From Pseudomonadota bacterium (GTDB lineage Bacteria; Pseudomonadota; Gammaproteobacteria; Burkholderiales; Burkholderiaceae_C), in assembly GCA_029779845.1 (NCBI GenBank), contig JAKOZT010000068.1, forward strand, positions 1-39,648: a stretch of DNA of 39,648 nucleotides, in the 5' to 3' direction. How positions within the stretch are numbered: position 1 is the stretch's first letter; every line of letters starts with the position of its first letter. Both the position numbers and the translations under genes were made by a program. Below are positions 26,861 to 35,874 of this stretch, one piece after another. A model generated the notes under the pieces. The model did no database searches, was not told the origin of the DNA, and saw nothing but the letters and a program-made list of their open reading frames with translations.

Positions 26861-27588
26861 GCGCCGCCCTTCAGCTTGCGGCCGGCGCGCTCGGCGTGTT
26901 CCATCATCAGCCCGGCGGCCACCGCGGCGGCGATCGCCACCACGATGTTCAGCTTGAGCGGCAGCGCATAGGCCGCCACCGCGGCGGCGCCGGCGACCAG
27001 CGCGGCCGTCCAGGTGCTGCGGTCGTGCATCAGGCCGTAGGTCAGGCCCAGCATCGCCAGCGTGCCGGCGAAGCCCAGGCCCCATTCGGTGGGGATCGCT
27101 TCGGAGAGGAAGATGCCGACCAGCGATGGAATCTGCCAGAACAGCCAGATCGTCGCGACGCCGCCGACGATGTAGCGCACCTGCCCCGGCTCGCGCTTCG
27201 CGCCCGGCCAGGCGCGCTGGAAGGCGATCAGGTTCAGGTCGGCGAGCAGGTAGCCGAGCGCGAGCCGGCGCCCGCGCGGCAGGTGGCCGAGATGCGTGCG
27301 CCACTGCGCGCTGAAGATCACGAAGCGCAGGTTGACGCAGAAGGCCGCGCCCCAGATCACCCACATCGGCGCGCCGCTGGCCAAGAGGGGCAGCGACGCG
27401 AGCTGCGCGCTGCCGGCGTAGACGGTGAGCGACATCAGCACCGCCAGCGGCAGCGACAGGCCGCTCTTGGTCATCGCGACGCCGGTCACCAGGCCCCAGG
27501 CCGCGATGCCGGGCGCGAAGTCGAGCATGTCGCGCCCGCCGCGGCGGAACTGGGGGTCGTCGAGAAGCGCGCGCAGCGAGATCATCAC
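26857..27588 (-). CDS. azlC: AzlC family branched-chain amino-acid permease
   Basis: A 243-residue inner-membrane protein of the AzlC family, the large subunit of a branched-chain amino-acid exporter. It has about six to eight helices, with family patterns FAPGIAAWGLVTGVAM (24-39), LMSLTVYAGSAQLASLPLL (51-69), WGAAFCVNLRFVIFSAQW and LGYLLADLNLIAF. The start MM at 27588/27585 leaves two choices that differ by one residue. The stop overlaps the azlD start. The upstream lipoprotein ends 30 bases before, so both may be read together. Confidence 0.9.
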   Translation of the reverse strand: MMISLRALLDDPQFRRGGRDMLDFAPGIAAWGLVTGVAMTKSGLSLPLAVLMSLTVYAGSAQLASLPLLASGAPMWVIWGAAFCVNLRFVIFSAQWRTHLGHLPRGRRLALGYLLADLNLIAFQRAWPGAKREPGQVRYIVGGVATIWLFWQIPSLVGIFLSEAIPTEWGLGFAGTLAMLGLTYGLMHDRSTWTAALVAGAAAVAAYALPLKLNIVVAIAAAVAAGLMMEHAERAGRKLKGGA

Positions 27589-27618
27589 CTCGCATTGTCG
27601 CCGCTCACGGGAGCGCGA

Positions 27619-27993
27619 TCAGGACTCGCGCTTGGGCTTGTCCTTGGCCTTGCCCTTGGCCGGCGCCTTCTCGGCACGCTCGGGCTCGGCTTCTTCGGCG
27701 GACGGCTTGGGCAAGGGCGCGGCGGCCACTTGCGGCGCCACCTCGTCGATCTTGTTCTCGCGCATGTAGTCGTTCATCTCGCGCCAGCCGGCGAACACGG
27801 CGGCGCGGTCGGCCTTGCGGTTCAGCGCGTAGCAGTCCTCGATCGCGCGGCCGGCGTGGCGGCAGGCGCCGCCGACGGCCTTGCCGTCGGCCTCGCGGTT
27901 GGCGGCGACCTTCTCGGCCGACTCGATGCCCAGCATGTCGCAGCCGGCGAGCAGCAGCGTGGTCAGCAGCAGCGGGACGAGGTGTTTTTTCAT
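27619..27993 (-). CDS. Small lipoprotein of unknown function with a charged tail
   Basis: A 124-residue putative lipoprotein. MKKHLVPLLLTTLLLAGC gives lipidated Cys18, and the +2 residue is Asp, the signal that keeps lipoproteins in the inner membrane. Two further cysteines (GACRH and EDCYA) could form a disulfide. The last 30 residues are Lys/Ala/Pro/Glu-rich (KAPAKGKAKDKPKRES) and probably disordered. ATG 27993 fits the signal peptide; an in-frame ATG at 28011 adds six residues before the lysines. I do not recognise the family. It lies between htpX and azlC on the same strand. Confidence 0.75.
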   Translation of the reverse strand: MKKHLVPLLLTTLLLAGCDMLGIESAEKVAANREADGKAVGGACRHAGRAIEDCYALNRKADRAAVFAGWREMNDYMRENKIDEVAPQVAAAPLPKPSAEEAEPERAEKAPAKGKAKDKPKRES

Positions 27994-28041
27994 GGCGGTC
28001 TCACCCGCCATATCGGCCCGCCGCAGGCGGACTTTAGAAGC

Positions 28042-28890
28042 TCAGGCCGGCCCGCCCATCGCCAGCAGGCGCTGCACGCGCTCCTCGGTCGACGGGTGGG
28101 TCGAGAACAGGCCGCGCAAGCCCCCGCCCGAGAGCGGATTCATGATCATCATCTGCGCCGTCTCGGGGTGGCGCTCGGCCGCTTCGAGCGGCGTGCCGCG
28201 CGCGTAGGCGTGGATCTTCTCCAGCGCCGAGGCGAGCGCGCGCGGGTCGCCGGAAATCTCGGCGCCGCCGCGATCGGCCTCGAACTCGCGCGCGCGGCTG
28301 ATCGCCATCTGGATCAGGCTGGCAGCCAGCGGCGCCAGCAGCATCACCAGCATGCCGACGATCGGGTTGGCCGGGCGGCCCTCGCTGTCGCGCCCGCCGA
28401 AGATCATCGCGAAATTGGCCAGCATCGAGATCGCGCCGGCCATCGTCGCGCTGACGGTGCTGATCAGGATGTCGCGGTGCTTGACGTGCGCCAGCTCGTG
28501 CGCCATCACGCCGCGCAGCTCGCGCTCGCTGAGCACGCGCAGGATGCCGGTGGTGGCGGCCACCGCGGCGTGCTGCGGGTTGCGGCCGGTGGCGAAGGCG
28601 TTGGGCGCGTTTTCGTCGATCAGGTAGACGCGCGGCATCGGCAGCTGCGCGCGCTGCGCCAGCTCGCGCACCATGCCGTAGAACTGCGGCGCGCTGGCCT
28701 CGTCGACCTCGCGCGCGTTGTACATCTTCAGCACCATCTTGTCGGAGAACCAGTAGCTGAAGAAATTCATCGCCACGGCGATGCCGAGCGCCAGCATCAT
28801 CCCGCTGCGTCCGCCCAGGGCCGCGCCGATCGCCATGAACAGCGCCGTGATGGCCGCCATCAGGATGGCCGTCTTCATCAGATTGAACAT
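28042..28890 (-). CDS. htpX: Membrane zinc protease HtpX
   Basis: A 282-residue HtpX, an M48 metalloprotease of the inner membrane that removes damaged membrane proteins. Two N-terminal helices lie at about 6-25 and 31-48. The zinc motif HELAH is at 131-135 ([15 protein letters not shown]), and the third ligand is in [14 protein letters not shown]. Helices near 142-165 and 175-196 complete the layout. [11 protein letters not shown] ends the conserved part. It follows fmt by 67 bases. HtpX next to def-fmt is common in Burkholderiales by my recollection. Confidence 0.95.
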   Translation of the reverse strand: MFNLMKTAILMAAITALFMAIGAALGGRSGMMLALGIAVAMNFFSYWFSDKMVLKMYNAREVDEASAPQFYGMVRELAQRAQLPMPRVYLIDENAPNAFATGRNPQHAAVAATTGILRVLSERELRGVMAHELAHVKHRDILISTVSATMAGAISMLANFAMIFGGRDSEGRPANPIVGMLVMLLAPLAASLIQMAISRAREFEADRGGAEISGDPRALASALEKIHAYARGTPLEAAERHPETAQMMIMNPLSGGGLRGLFSTHPSTEERVQRLLAMGGPA

Positions 28891-28957
28891 TGCTGTGGTG
28901 CTCCGTGTGGACGCCGCGGACGCGGCTGAGCCGTAGATGCGGCCCGGGCGGCCGAGT

Positions 28958-29917
28958 TCAACCGGCCCGGGGTTCGAAGATGATGCCGGGCGCGACGGGA
29001 TGGCCGGCGAGGAAAGCCGCCACGCCGAGGCGCTTGCCGCCGGCGCGTTGCAGTTCGGTCACGCGCAGCGCGCCTTCGCCGCAGGCGACGTCGATGCCGG
29101 CCTCGCCCGCCGCCAGCACCTCGCCGGGGCGGCCGCTGCCGGCGCAGGGCCGGGCGCGCCACAGCTTGAGCGTCTCGCCGGCCAGCACGGCGGTGGCGCC
29201 GGGGAAGGGATCGAAGGCGCGCATCCGGCGCTCGATGGTCGGCGCCGGCAGTTGCCAGTCGATCGCCGCTTCGGCCTTGTCGATCTTGTGCGCGTAGGTG
29301 ATGCCTTCGCTCGGCTGCTGGATCGGCTTCAGCCCGCCGCAAGCCGCCAGCTCCAGCGCCTCGACGATCAGCCGCCCGCCCAGCGCCGCGAGGCGGTCGT
29401 GCAGCGCGGCGGTGCTGTCGTCGGGGCGAATCGCTTCGCGCTCGATCAGCAGCATGTCGCCGGTGTCCAGCCCGGAGTCCATCTGCATGATGGTGATGCC
29501 GGTCTCGCCGTCGCCGGCCTCGATGGCGCGGTGGATCGGCGCGGCGCCGCGCCAGCGCGGCAGCAGCGAGGCGTGGATGTTCAGGCAGCCCAGGCGCGGC
29601 AGGGTCAGCACCCAGGGCGGCAGGATCAGGCCGTAGGCGGCCACCACGATCACGTCGGGCTGCGCGGCTTGCAGCGCTTCGCGCGCGGCCGCCGCGTCGT
29701 CGGCGTACCTGCCGTCGAGCTTCAAGCCACGCGGCTGCGCCACCGCGATGCCGTGCGTAAGCGCGAAGGCCTTGACCGGCGACGCATGCAGCTTCATGCC
29801 GCGGCCGGCCGGGCGATCGGGCTGGGTCAGCACGAGCGGAACATCGACGCCGGCCGCGTGCAGCCGCTCCAGCGCAACGGCCGCGAACTCCGGCGTGCCG
29901 GCGAAGACGACGCGCAT
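28958..29917 (-). CDS. fmt: Methionyl-tRNA formyltransferase
   Basis: A 319-residue enzyme formylating initiator Met-tRNA with 10-formyl-THF. It starts [17 protein letters not shown]. Catalytic motifs include [23 protein letters not shown] and [20 protein letters not shown], and the C-terminal tRNA-binding domain follows [11 protein letters not shown]. The ATG at 29917 lies 5 bases after the def stop, the standard def-fmt operon in which the next enzyme removes the formyl group again. Confidence 0.95.
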   Translation of the reverse strand: MRVVFAGTPEFAAVALERLHAAGVDVPLVLTQPDRPAGRGMKLHASPVKAFALTHGIAVAQPRGLKLDGRYADDAAAAREALQAAQPDVIVVAAYGLILPPWVLTLPRLGCLNIHASLLPRWRGAAPIHRAIEAGDGETGITIMQMDSGLDTGDMLLIEREAIRPDDSTAALHDRLAALGGRLIVEALELAACGGLKPIQQPSEGITYAHKIDKAEAAIDWQLPAPTIERRMRAFDPFPGATAVLAGETLKLWRARPCAGSGRPGEVLAAGEAGIDVACGEGALRVTELQRAGGKRLGVAAFLAGHPVAPGIIFEPRAG

Positions 29918-29922
29918 CGCCT

Positions 29923-30435
29923 TCAGGCGCGCACCTCGTCGCGCGCCTTCTTCAGCATCTTGGTCTTGATGCGCTCGCGCTTGAGCGGGCTGAGGTATTC
30001 GACGAACACCTTGCCCATCAGGTGGTCCATCTCGTGCTGCACGCACACCGCGAGCAGCCCGTCGGCGTCGAACTCGTGGCTCTGGCCGTCGCGGCCGAGC
30101 GCGCGCACGCGCACGCGCGCATGGCGCTCGACCTTGTCGTAGATCGCCGGCACCGACAGGCAGCCCTCGTCGCCCACGTGCATCTCCTCGCTGCGCCAGG
30201 TCAGCTCGGGGTTGATCAGCACGCGCGGCTGGTCGCGCTCCTCCGAGGTGTCGATGACGATCACGCGCTCGTGCACGTCGACCTGTGTCGCCGCCAGGCC
30301 CACGCCCTCGGCCTCGTACATGGTCTCGAGCATGTCGTCGACGAGCTGGCGGATGCGCGCATCGACCTGCGCCACCGGCTTGGCGACGGTGTGCAGGCGC
30401 GGATCGGGGTAGCGGAGGATGTTCAGTCGGGCCAT
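29923..30435 (-). CDS. def: Peptide deformylase
   Basis: A 170-residue metallo-enzyme that removes the N-formyl group from nascent proteins. The three PDF motifs are present: GVGLAATQ (44-51), EGCLSVP (90-96, metal ligand Cys92) and QHEMDHL (133-139, His134 and His138 with Glu135). Length is normal. It opens the def-fmt pair and is divergent from the LysM gene across a 239-base promoter region. Confidence 0.96.
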   Translation of the reverse strand: MARLNILRYPDPRLHTVAKPVAQVDARIRQLVDDMLETMYEAEGVGLAATQVDVHERVIVIDTSEERDQPRVLINPELTWRSEEMHVGDEGCLSVPAIYDKVERHARVRVRALGRDGQSHEFDADGLLAVCVQHEMDHLMGKVFVEYLSPLKRERIKTKMLKKARDEVRA

Positions 30436-30533
30436 TTGTATCCAGTCGATTCTGCCGCAGGCCTTTGTGGAGCGCGCACAACGAGACGGTCCGTGACAGG
30501 CCTCACGCTGCGCCGCGCAGCGGCCCGGTTTCG

Positions 30534-30562
30534 TTGCGATATCAAGGGTTTAGAGGCAGAAT
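30534..30562 (+). promoter_or_regulatory. Candidate promoter for the LysM-dprA-smg unit
   Basis: TTGCGA at 30534-30539 and CAGAAT at 30557-30562 are 17 bases apart, each matching four of six sigma-70 consensus positions. They fall in the AT-richest part of the def/LysM divergent region, about 110 bases before the LysM start. Rated as a candidate only. Confidence 0.4.
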
Positions 30563-30674
30563 CTTCGAAACCATATGAGCATTTTCGCCGAATGCGGTCC
30601 GCGCGCGGGCCGCCTCGGCACAGCAACCCTAGCGCGCGCTGGAAAAGCTCACGCGCCTTCGGAGAACCGCCCCC

Positions 30675-31847
30675 ATGATGCGTCGCCAGCCGATCGTCTC
30701 CCCTGCCCGCCGGGCCGCAGCGCTCACCACGGCGGCCCTCGGCGCCGCGCTGTTCGCCGCCTCGGCCTCGGCGGTGAACTACCCGGTGACGCCGCAGCAG
30801 CGCGGCACCGCGCAGCAGGTGGCGCAAGCCGGCGTGCCGCTGTCGGAGCTGGCCGCCAACGCGCCCGACTCCTACACCATCAAGCGCGGCGACACGCTGT
30901 GGGGCATCTCCAGCATCTTCCTGAAGTCGCCGTGGCGCTGGCCGGAGCTGTGGGGCATGAACCTCGACCAGATCCGCAACCCGCACCTGATCTATCCCGG
31001 CCAGATCCTCTACCTCGACAAGACCGGCGGCCGCGCGCGGCTGCGCCTGGGCCAGGCGCTCGGGCCGGACGGCACGGTCAAGCTCTCGCCGCGCGTGCGC
31101 TCGGCGGGCATCGGCGACGGCGCGATCCCGTCGATCCCGTTCCACCTGATCGAGCCCTTCCTGACCGAAGCGGTGATCTTCCCGGCCAACGAGCTGGAGA
31201 CCGCGCCGCGCATCGTCGGCACGCAGGAAGGTCGCGTCGTGCTCGGCAAGGGCGAACTGGCCTACGTGCGCGGCGAGATTCCGCCGCAGCGCGAGTACCG
31301 CATCTTCCGCGAGCCCAAGGCGCTGCGCGACCCGCTCACCAAGGAGCTGCTCGGCTACGAGGCCACCTACGTCGGCGCGGCCGAGTACGTGCGCCCGGGT
31401 GAAACGCGCAACGGCGCGGACGGCAAGCCCGAGATCGTGCCGGCCACCTTCTCGGTCACCGCCGCCAAGCTGGAAGCCGGCGTCGGCGACCGCCTCGCGC
31501 CGATGCCGGCGCGCGAGTACAGCAACTACGCGCCGCACGCGCCGCAGGGCGACCTGACCGGCCACATCGTCTCGATCTACGGCGACGGGCTGACGGCGGG
31601 GCAGAACCAGATCGTCGCGCTGAACAAGGGCTCGGCCGACGGCATGGAGCGCGGCCACGTGCTGGCGCTGTGGAGCGCGGGCGAGAACGTGATCGACAAG
31701 ACCGATCCGGCGCGCCCGACCATCAAGCTGCCCGACGAGCGCCACGGCATGCTGTTCGTGTTCCGCGTCTTCGACCGCATGTCGTACGCGCTGATCCTGC
31801 GCGTGCAGCAGCCGGTCAAGCCGGGCGATCGCTTCACCCAGCCCTGA
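30675..31847 (+). CDS. LysM domain envelope protein
   Basis: A 390-residue exported protein with signal peptide 1-33 (ending ASASA). A single LysM domain lies at about 65-116 (SYTIKRGDTLWGISSIFLKS, then NPHLIYPGQILYL) and should bind peptidoglycan. The remaining 270 residues are the conserved domain always found in this Burkholderiales protein and contain no catalytic motif I know, so a structural or scaffold role is likely. GGAGAA stands before the ATG pair 30675/30678. It is followed by dprA, with which it is regularly linked in this order of bacteria. Confidence 0.9.
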   Translation: MMRRQPIVSPARRAAALTTAALGAALFAASASAVNYPVTPQQRGTAQQVAQAGVPLSELAANAPDSYTIKRGDTLWGISSIFLKSPWRWPELWGMNLDQIRNPHLIYPGQILYLDKTGGRARLRLGQALGPDGTVKLSPRVRSAGIGDGAIPSIPFHLIEPFLTEAVIFPANELETAPRIVGTQEGRVVLGKGELAYVRGEIPPQREYRIFREPKALRDPLTKELLGYEATYVGAAEYVRPGETRNGADGKPEIVPATFSVTAAKLEAGVGDRLAPMPAREYSNYAPHAPQGDLTGHIVSIYGDGLTAGQNQIVALNKGSADGMERGHVLALWSAGENVIDKTDPARPTIKLPDERHGMLFVFRVFDRMSYALILRVQQPVKPGDRFTQP

Positions 31848-31971
31848 ACGAACGGGCCGCGGCATCGACGCCGGCGAACTGGCCGCCTGGCTGCGGCTGA
31901 TCGAAACCCCCGGCGTCGGCCGCACCACGGCGCGCCGGCTGCTCGCGGCGCAGGGTTCGCCGCAGGCGGCC

Positions 31972-32907
31972 GTGCGGGCCTTGCCGGACGCGCCCGAACA
32001 TCTCGCCTCGCTGATCGACACCACGCTCGCGTGGCTGAGCGGCGGCGTTGCGCGCCACGTCGTCGCGCTGGGTGACGCGGCCTATCCGCGCGCGCTGCTC
32101 GAAAGCCCCGACCCGCCGCTGCTGCTGTACGCGATCGGCCGCGTCGAGTTGCTGAACGCGCCGGCGCTGGCCATCGTCGGCAGCCGGCATGCCAGCGTGC
32201 AGGGACGCGAAAACTCACGCGCCTTCGCTGCGCACCTGGGGCAAACGGGTCTGTGCATCGTCTCCGGCCTCGCGCTGGGCATCGATGCGGCCGCGCACGA
32301 GGGCGCGCTGGGCACGGCCGGCGGCACGATCGCGGTGGTCGCGACCGGGCTCGACCAGGTCTACCCGCGCCGCCACGCCGCGCTGGCCGCGCGCATCGCC
32401 GCCGAGGGCCTGGTCGTCGGCGAGTTCGCGCTCGGCGCGCCGCCGCTGCGCGAGCATTTCCCGCAGCGCAACCGCATCATCGCCGGCCTCGCGCGCGGCA
32501 CCCTGGTGGTGGAGGCGACCTTGCAGTCGGGCTCGCTGATCACCGCGCGGCTGGCACTCGAAGCCGGGCGCGAGGTGTTCGCGATCCCCGGCTCGATCCA
32601 CGCGCCGCAGTCGAAAGGCTGCCATGCGCTGATCAAGCAGGGCGCCAAGCTGGCCGAGACGGCGCAGGACGTGCTGGAGGAACTCGGCGCGCTCGGGCCC
32701 GTGCGGGATGCGAACACGGACGAGCCGCCCGAAAGACCCGACCCGCTTCTCGACGCGATGGGCCACGACCCGATCACGCTCGACGAGCTGATCGCGCGCA
32801 CCGGCGAAAGCGCCGCCACGCTGTCGGCCAAGCTGCTCGAACTGGAGCTCGCCGGCCGCGTCGAGCGCCTGCCCGGCCAGCGTTTCCAGCGCATCGCCCG
32901 CGCCTGA
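31972..32907 (+). CDS. dprA: DNA-processing protein DprA, start codon unclear
   Basis: DprA loads RecA on incoming single-stranded DNA in transformation. The Rossmann-like core is complete: LAIVGSRHASVQG, IVSGLALGIDAAAHEGAL, VVATGLDQVYPRRH, FPQRNRIIAGLARGTLVVEA, SGSLITARLALEAGREVFAIPGS and KGCHALIKQGAKL, with a C-terminal winged-helix-like part (about the last 60 residues). The coordinates use GTG 31972, the first ordinary start, giving 311 residues. But the same frame is open from 31795 and encodes ELAAWLRLIETPGVGRTTARRLL (31876-31944 region), the usual N-terminal helical domain, with no ATG, GTG or TTG before it. See findings. Confidence 0.88.
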   Translation: MRALPDAPEHLASLIDTTLAWLSGGVARHVVALGDAAYPRALLESPDPPLLLYAIGRVELLNAPALAIVGSRHASVQGRENSRAFAAHLGQTGLCIVSGLALGIDAAAHEGALGTAGGTIAVVATGLDQVYPRRHAALAARIAAEGLVVGEFALGAPPLREHFPQRNRIIAGLARGTLVVEATLQSGSLITARLALEAGREVFAIPGSIHAPQSKGCHALIKQGAKLAETAQDVLEELGALGPVRDANTDEPPERPDPLLDAMGHDPITLDELIARTGESAATLSAKLLELELAGRVERLPGQRFQRIARA

Positions 32908-32932
32908 GGGCCTGGGGTATAGTGGGCTCACC

Positions 32933-33385
32933 ATGTTCGACGTGCTCGTGTACCTGTACGAAAACTACTGGCGGCCCGATGCGTGTCCCGACCACGAGCA
33001 GCTCGCGCGCAAGCTCACCTCGGTCGGTTTCGAGTCGGACGAGATCCAGGAAGCGCTGCGCTGGCTCGACGGCCTGGCCGATGCGTCGCAGGCCTACGTC
33101 GGCGAGCAGCGCGCCGGTTCGATGCGCGTGTATTCCGCGCAGGAGCAGGAGCACCTCGGCGAAGAGTCGATCGGCTTCATCAGCTTCCTCGAATCGGCCG
33201 GCGTGCTGCCGCCGCCGATGCGCGAGATGGTGATCGACCGCGCCAGCGCGATCAGCGGCAGCCCGCTCGACCTCGACGACCTGAAGATCATCGTGCTGAT
33301 GGTGTTCTGGAGCCTGGGCGAGGAGCCCGATGCGCTGATCCTCGACGAGCTGTTCGTCGCGCCGGAAGACCGGCTGATCCACTGA
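32933..33385 (+). CDS. smg: Smg family protein (DUF494)
   Basis: A 150-residue protein beginning MFDVLVYLYENYW, the hallmark of Smg/DUF494. Other family features are LTSVGFESDEIQEALRWLDGL, RVYSAQEQEHLGEESIGFI, and VIDRASA followed by VLMVFWSLGEE. The function is unknown; the gene regularly follows dprA, here by 25 bases. In many relatives topB comes next. Here the gene is followed by repeats and the converging DUF1631 gene. Confidence 0.93.
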   Translation: MFDVLVYLYENYWRPDACPDHEQLARKLTSVGFESDEIQEALRWLDGLADASQAYVGEQRAGSMRVYSAQEQEHLGEESIGFISFLESAGVLPPPMREMVIDRASAISGSPLDLDDLKIIVLMVFWSLGEEPDALILDELFVAPEDRLIH

Positions 33386-33402
33386 CCTGCGCCTCGCGCG
33401 CC

Positions 33403-33430
33403 GCCCTTCGACAAGCTCAGGACGAACGGG
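33403..33430 (+). repeat. Single REP-like unit
   Basis: One unit with core TTCGACAAGCTCAG followed by GACGAACGG, the same family as at 6874-6946 and 18819-18892 but unpaired. It lies 17 bases after the smg stop, between converging genes. Confidence 0.8.
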
Positions 33431-33453
33431 TTCGCGTCAAGCAGTCGCCGCGG

Positions 33454-33517
33454 AACCGGCTTCGCCGGGCCGCTGGCGGCGCCCCCTGGGGGGAGCGCCG
33501 CAGGCGCTACGGGGGGG
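33454..33517 (-). terminator. GC-rich hairpin cluster after DUF1631, possible terminator
   Basis: Directly after the DUF1631 stop the minus strand shows C7, then AGCGCC-TGC-GGCGCT, a perfect six-pair hairpin. Next comes a CCCCCC/GGGGG-containing dyad and CCGGC-GAA-GCCGG. No T-run follows, so it is not a textbook intrinsic terminator. Stacked hairpins of this type are common at gene ends in Comamonadaceae as far as I recall. Confidence 0.45.
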
Positions 33518-35818
33518 TCAATTCAACAAGCGGCTCGGGTCGACGTCGAGCTTGGCCAGCGCGCTGCGCGTGGCCTTGACCGTCAGCGATTCCTCCTGCG
33601 CCGGCACCAGCAGGCCGGCCTGCAGGAAGGCTGCCAGGCGGTGCTGCTGGAACAGGATGCCGCGCCCCTGCGGCGAGACGAAGAGGGTGAGCTGCTTGCG
33701 CAGCCCCTGCCAGGCGAGCTGCACCTGCTCGTTGCGGCCGCGGTAGTCGAGCATGTACCAGCTGCCCACCTGCAGTTCGCGCGCCCAGGCCACCATCGCG
33801 GGCGTGGGCATCGAGCCGCCCTCGCCCACCACCTCCAGCTCGGAGCTTTCGTGGCCGGAGAGGTCGAGCACCATCGACTCGTCGATCTCCACGTCGGCGG
33901 CCTCGGGCAGCAGCTCTTCGAGCGTCTCGAGGCGGCCCATCAGCTCTTCCAGCCGCTCGTGCGGGATCACCGCCGCCTTGGCGGTGAAGGCCGCGGCCAG
34001 CGAGTTGTTGAGCTTCTGGATGTGCTCGTCCTGCTTGTCGGGCGGCACGCCGGCATGCTCCATGCCCTCGCGCAGCGTCTTCAGCAGCGGCGGCAGGCGG
34101 CGGATCACCTCGGCGCGCTCCTCGCGCGACACCTTGGCGCTGGCCGACCAGATCAGGTCGGCCGCGGCGCGCTTCATCGCCTTGGCCTGCTCGCTCTGCG
34201 CGCCACCAGACTTCACCGCGGTCATCGCCATCACGTCGGCCCAGACCTGGAACAGGAACTCGCGGACGCCCTCCTGCACCGGCACCTCGTTGAGCATCTT
34301 GCGCAGCTCGATGGTGTACTGGATCGCCATCGTCTCGCGCTGCTCGACCTGCTGCGCCAGCGACACGCCCTTGCGCGAGGCCTCGTTGGCGTTCTTGAAG
34401 TAGTGCTCGAGGAATTTCTCGAACTCGGTCAGCACGGTCTGGAAGACGCGCCGGCCGGTGTCGGGGTAGGCCTCGACCACCTGCACCACGCGCTTGATCT
34501 CCTTTTCGAGCAACTCGGCGACGGCGCGGCCGGTGGCGTCGAAGCCCATCACGCAGGCGCCCATGCGGTCGATCAGCTTGCGCGCCGGGTGGTCGACGGT
34601 GGCGAAGAAATCGGGTTCGCTGACCGCCACGCGCAGCACCGGCATCTGCAGCCGCGCGAACCACACGCGCACCGCGGCGGGAATGCGCTCCTCGGTGAGG
34701 ATGCTCTGGAACAGCAGCGCCACGATCTCGATCGTGGCGCGCTCGACCGGCGTCGCCGCGGCCTGCTTGAGCGCCTGCTTGCGCTGGTGCAGCTCCTCCA
34801 GCATCGCCGGCGTGCTGACGACCACCGCGCCGGCATCGGTGCGCGCGCCCGAGGCGGGCGCGAGGCGGCGCGCGATACCCTGCTGCGCGTCGGAAATCGC
34901 GGCGCGCAGCGCCGGCGAGGCGGGCGCCGGCGCGGCCGCCTGCTGCGTGGCGACGAACTCGGGCAGCTGCCGGCCGATCAGCTTGTTGAGCCGGCCCAGC
35001 ACCGCCTCGGCGTGGTCGATGCCGCGCGCCAGCGGGCCGGCGCGCGTCATCATGCGCGTCTCCTCGCCGACACCCATGCGTCCGTGGCCGGAGGTGGTCG
35101 GACCCGACAGCGTATGCACCCCCGAGGCCACCGAGCCCACCCAGGCCGAGTTGGCCGAGCGCTTGATGTAGGGCCGCAGGTCGACCTCGGGCATCACGCG
35201 CCGCTGCACCAGCCAGGTGTTGATCTCGTGGTAGCCCTCCTCGACGAACTGCGCGAACTCGTCGTGCAGCACCGTCTGCAGCAGCCGCCAGGCTTCCAGC
35301 GACATGCCGGCGGCGCGCCACGAGGCGGTGGCGACGCGCGCCAGCACGTGCGGGCGCAGCGCATCGTTGGGGTCGAGCTCCTCGCGACGCTCGAGCTGAT
35401 TGATGCGCGAGCGCAGGTCGCTGAACTCCCAGGAGGCGCGATCCATCATCGCCAGCGCGAGGCGCGAGCTGAGGATCTCGTGCTCGATGGTGTCGTCGTC
35501 GACCAGGCTCAGGCTGGCGCCGCGCGTCGAGGGGTGCGGCAGGTCGCCCGGCTTGGAGGCCGACACCATGCCGCTGGTCAGCCCGCTGCGCAGCATCGAG
35601 ACCATGCCCTGCTGCCAGAACGGCGCGGCCTTCTGCAGATCGAGCACCAGGTCGCGCCGCTTCATCGACAGCGCCGGCTCGCAGGCCTGCCCGGCGAGGT
35701 TGCGCGCGCCGCGCTCGACCGACTGCACCAGCCCCGGCAGCCCGCGCAGCGCGCCTTCGACGTAGGCGCGCCGAGCCTGCTGGGCCAGCGCGGACGAGGT
35801 CGAAGGCGAAGTCGCCAT
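33518..35818 (-). CDS. DUF1631 family protein
   Basis: A 766-residue, largely helical protein of the DUF1631 family, found in beta- and gammaproteobacteria and of unknown function. Family stretches include DLVLDLQKAAPFWQQGM near 56-72, DDTIEHEILSSRLA, and MPVLRVAVSEPDFFATVDHPARKLIDRMG around 395-425. The C-terminal 100 residues form a separate domain (LQVGSWYMLDYRG, then LFVSPQGRGILFQQHRLAAFLQAG) that resembles PilZ-like beta folds, although I see no clear c-di-GMP binding RxxxR/DxSxxG pair. No signal peptide or membrane helix, so cytosolic. The start at 35818 gives a normal N-terminus. It is 56 bases after the secF stop on the same strand. Confidence 0.88.
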   Translation of the reverse strand: MATSPSTSSALAQQARRAYVEGALRGLPGLVQSVERGARNLAGQACEPALSMKRRDLVLDLQKAAPFWQQGMVSMLRSGLTSGMVSASKPGDLPHPSTRGASLSLVDDDTIEHEILSSRLALAMMDRASWEFSDLRSRINQLERREELDPNDALRPHVLARVATASWRAAGMSLEAWRLLQTVLHDEFAQFVEEGYHEINTWLVQRRVMPEVDLRPYIKRSANSAWVGSVASGVHTLSGPTTSGHGRMGVGEETRMMTRAGPLARGIDHAEAVLGRLNKLIGRQLPEFVATQQAAAPAPASPALRAAISDAQQGIARRLAPASGARTDAGAVVVSTPAMLEELHQRKQALKQAAATPVERATIEIVALLFQSILTEERIPAAVRVWFARLQMPVLRVAVSEPDFFATVDHPARKLIDRMGACVMGFDATGRAVAELLEKEIKRVVQVVEAYPDTGRRVFQTVLTEFEKFLEHYFKNANEASRKGVSLAQQVEQRETMAIQYTIELRKMLNEVPVQEGVREFLFQVWADVMAMTAVKSGGAQSEQAKAMKRAAADLIWSASAKVSREERAEVIRRLPPLLKTLREGMEHAGVPPDKQDEHIQKLNNSLAAAFTAKAAVIPHERLEELMGRLETLEELLPEAADVEIDESMVLDLSGHESSELEVVGEGGSMPTPAMVAWARELQVGSWYMLDYRGRNEQVQLAWQGLRKQLTLFVSPQGRGILFQQHRLAAFLQAGLLVPAQEESLTVKATRSALAKLDVDPSRLLN

Positions 35819-35874
35819 ACGGTTGCTTGCGGTGCGTGGGGGTGCGTGGAACGGCGGGGGGACTCGGAAGGACT

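Noticed and set aside
33518..35818. PilZ/c-di-GMP receptor in the C-terminus of the DUF1631 protein
   Set aside because: The domain has a beta-rich look but I find no convincing RxxxR plus D/NxSxxG motif, so c-di-GMP binding is not claimed.
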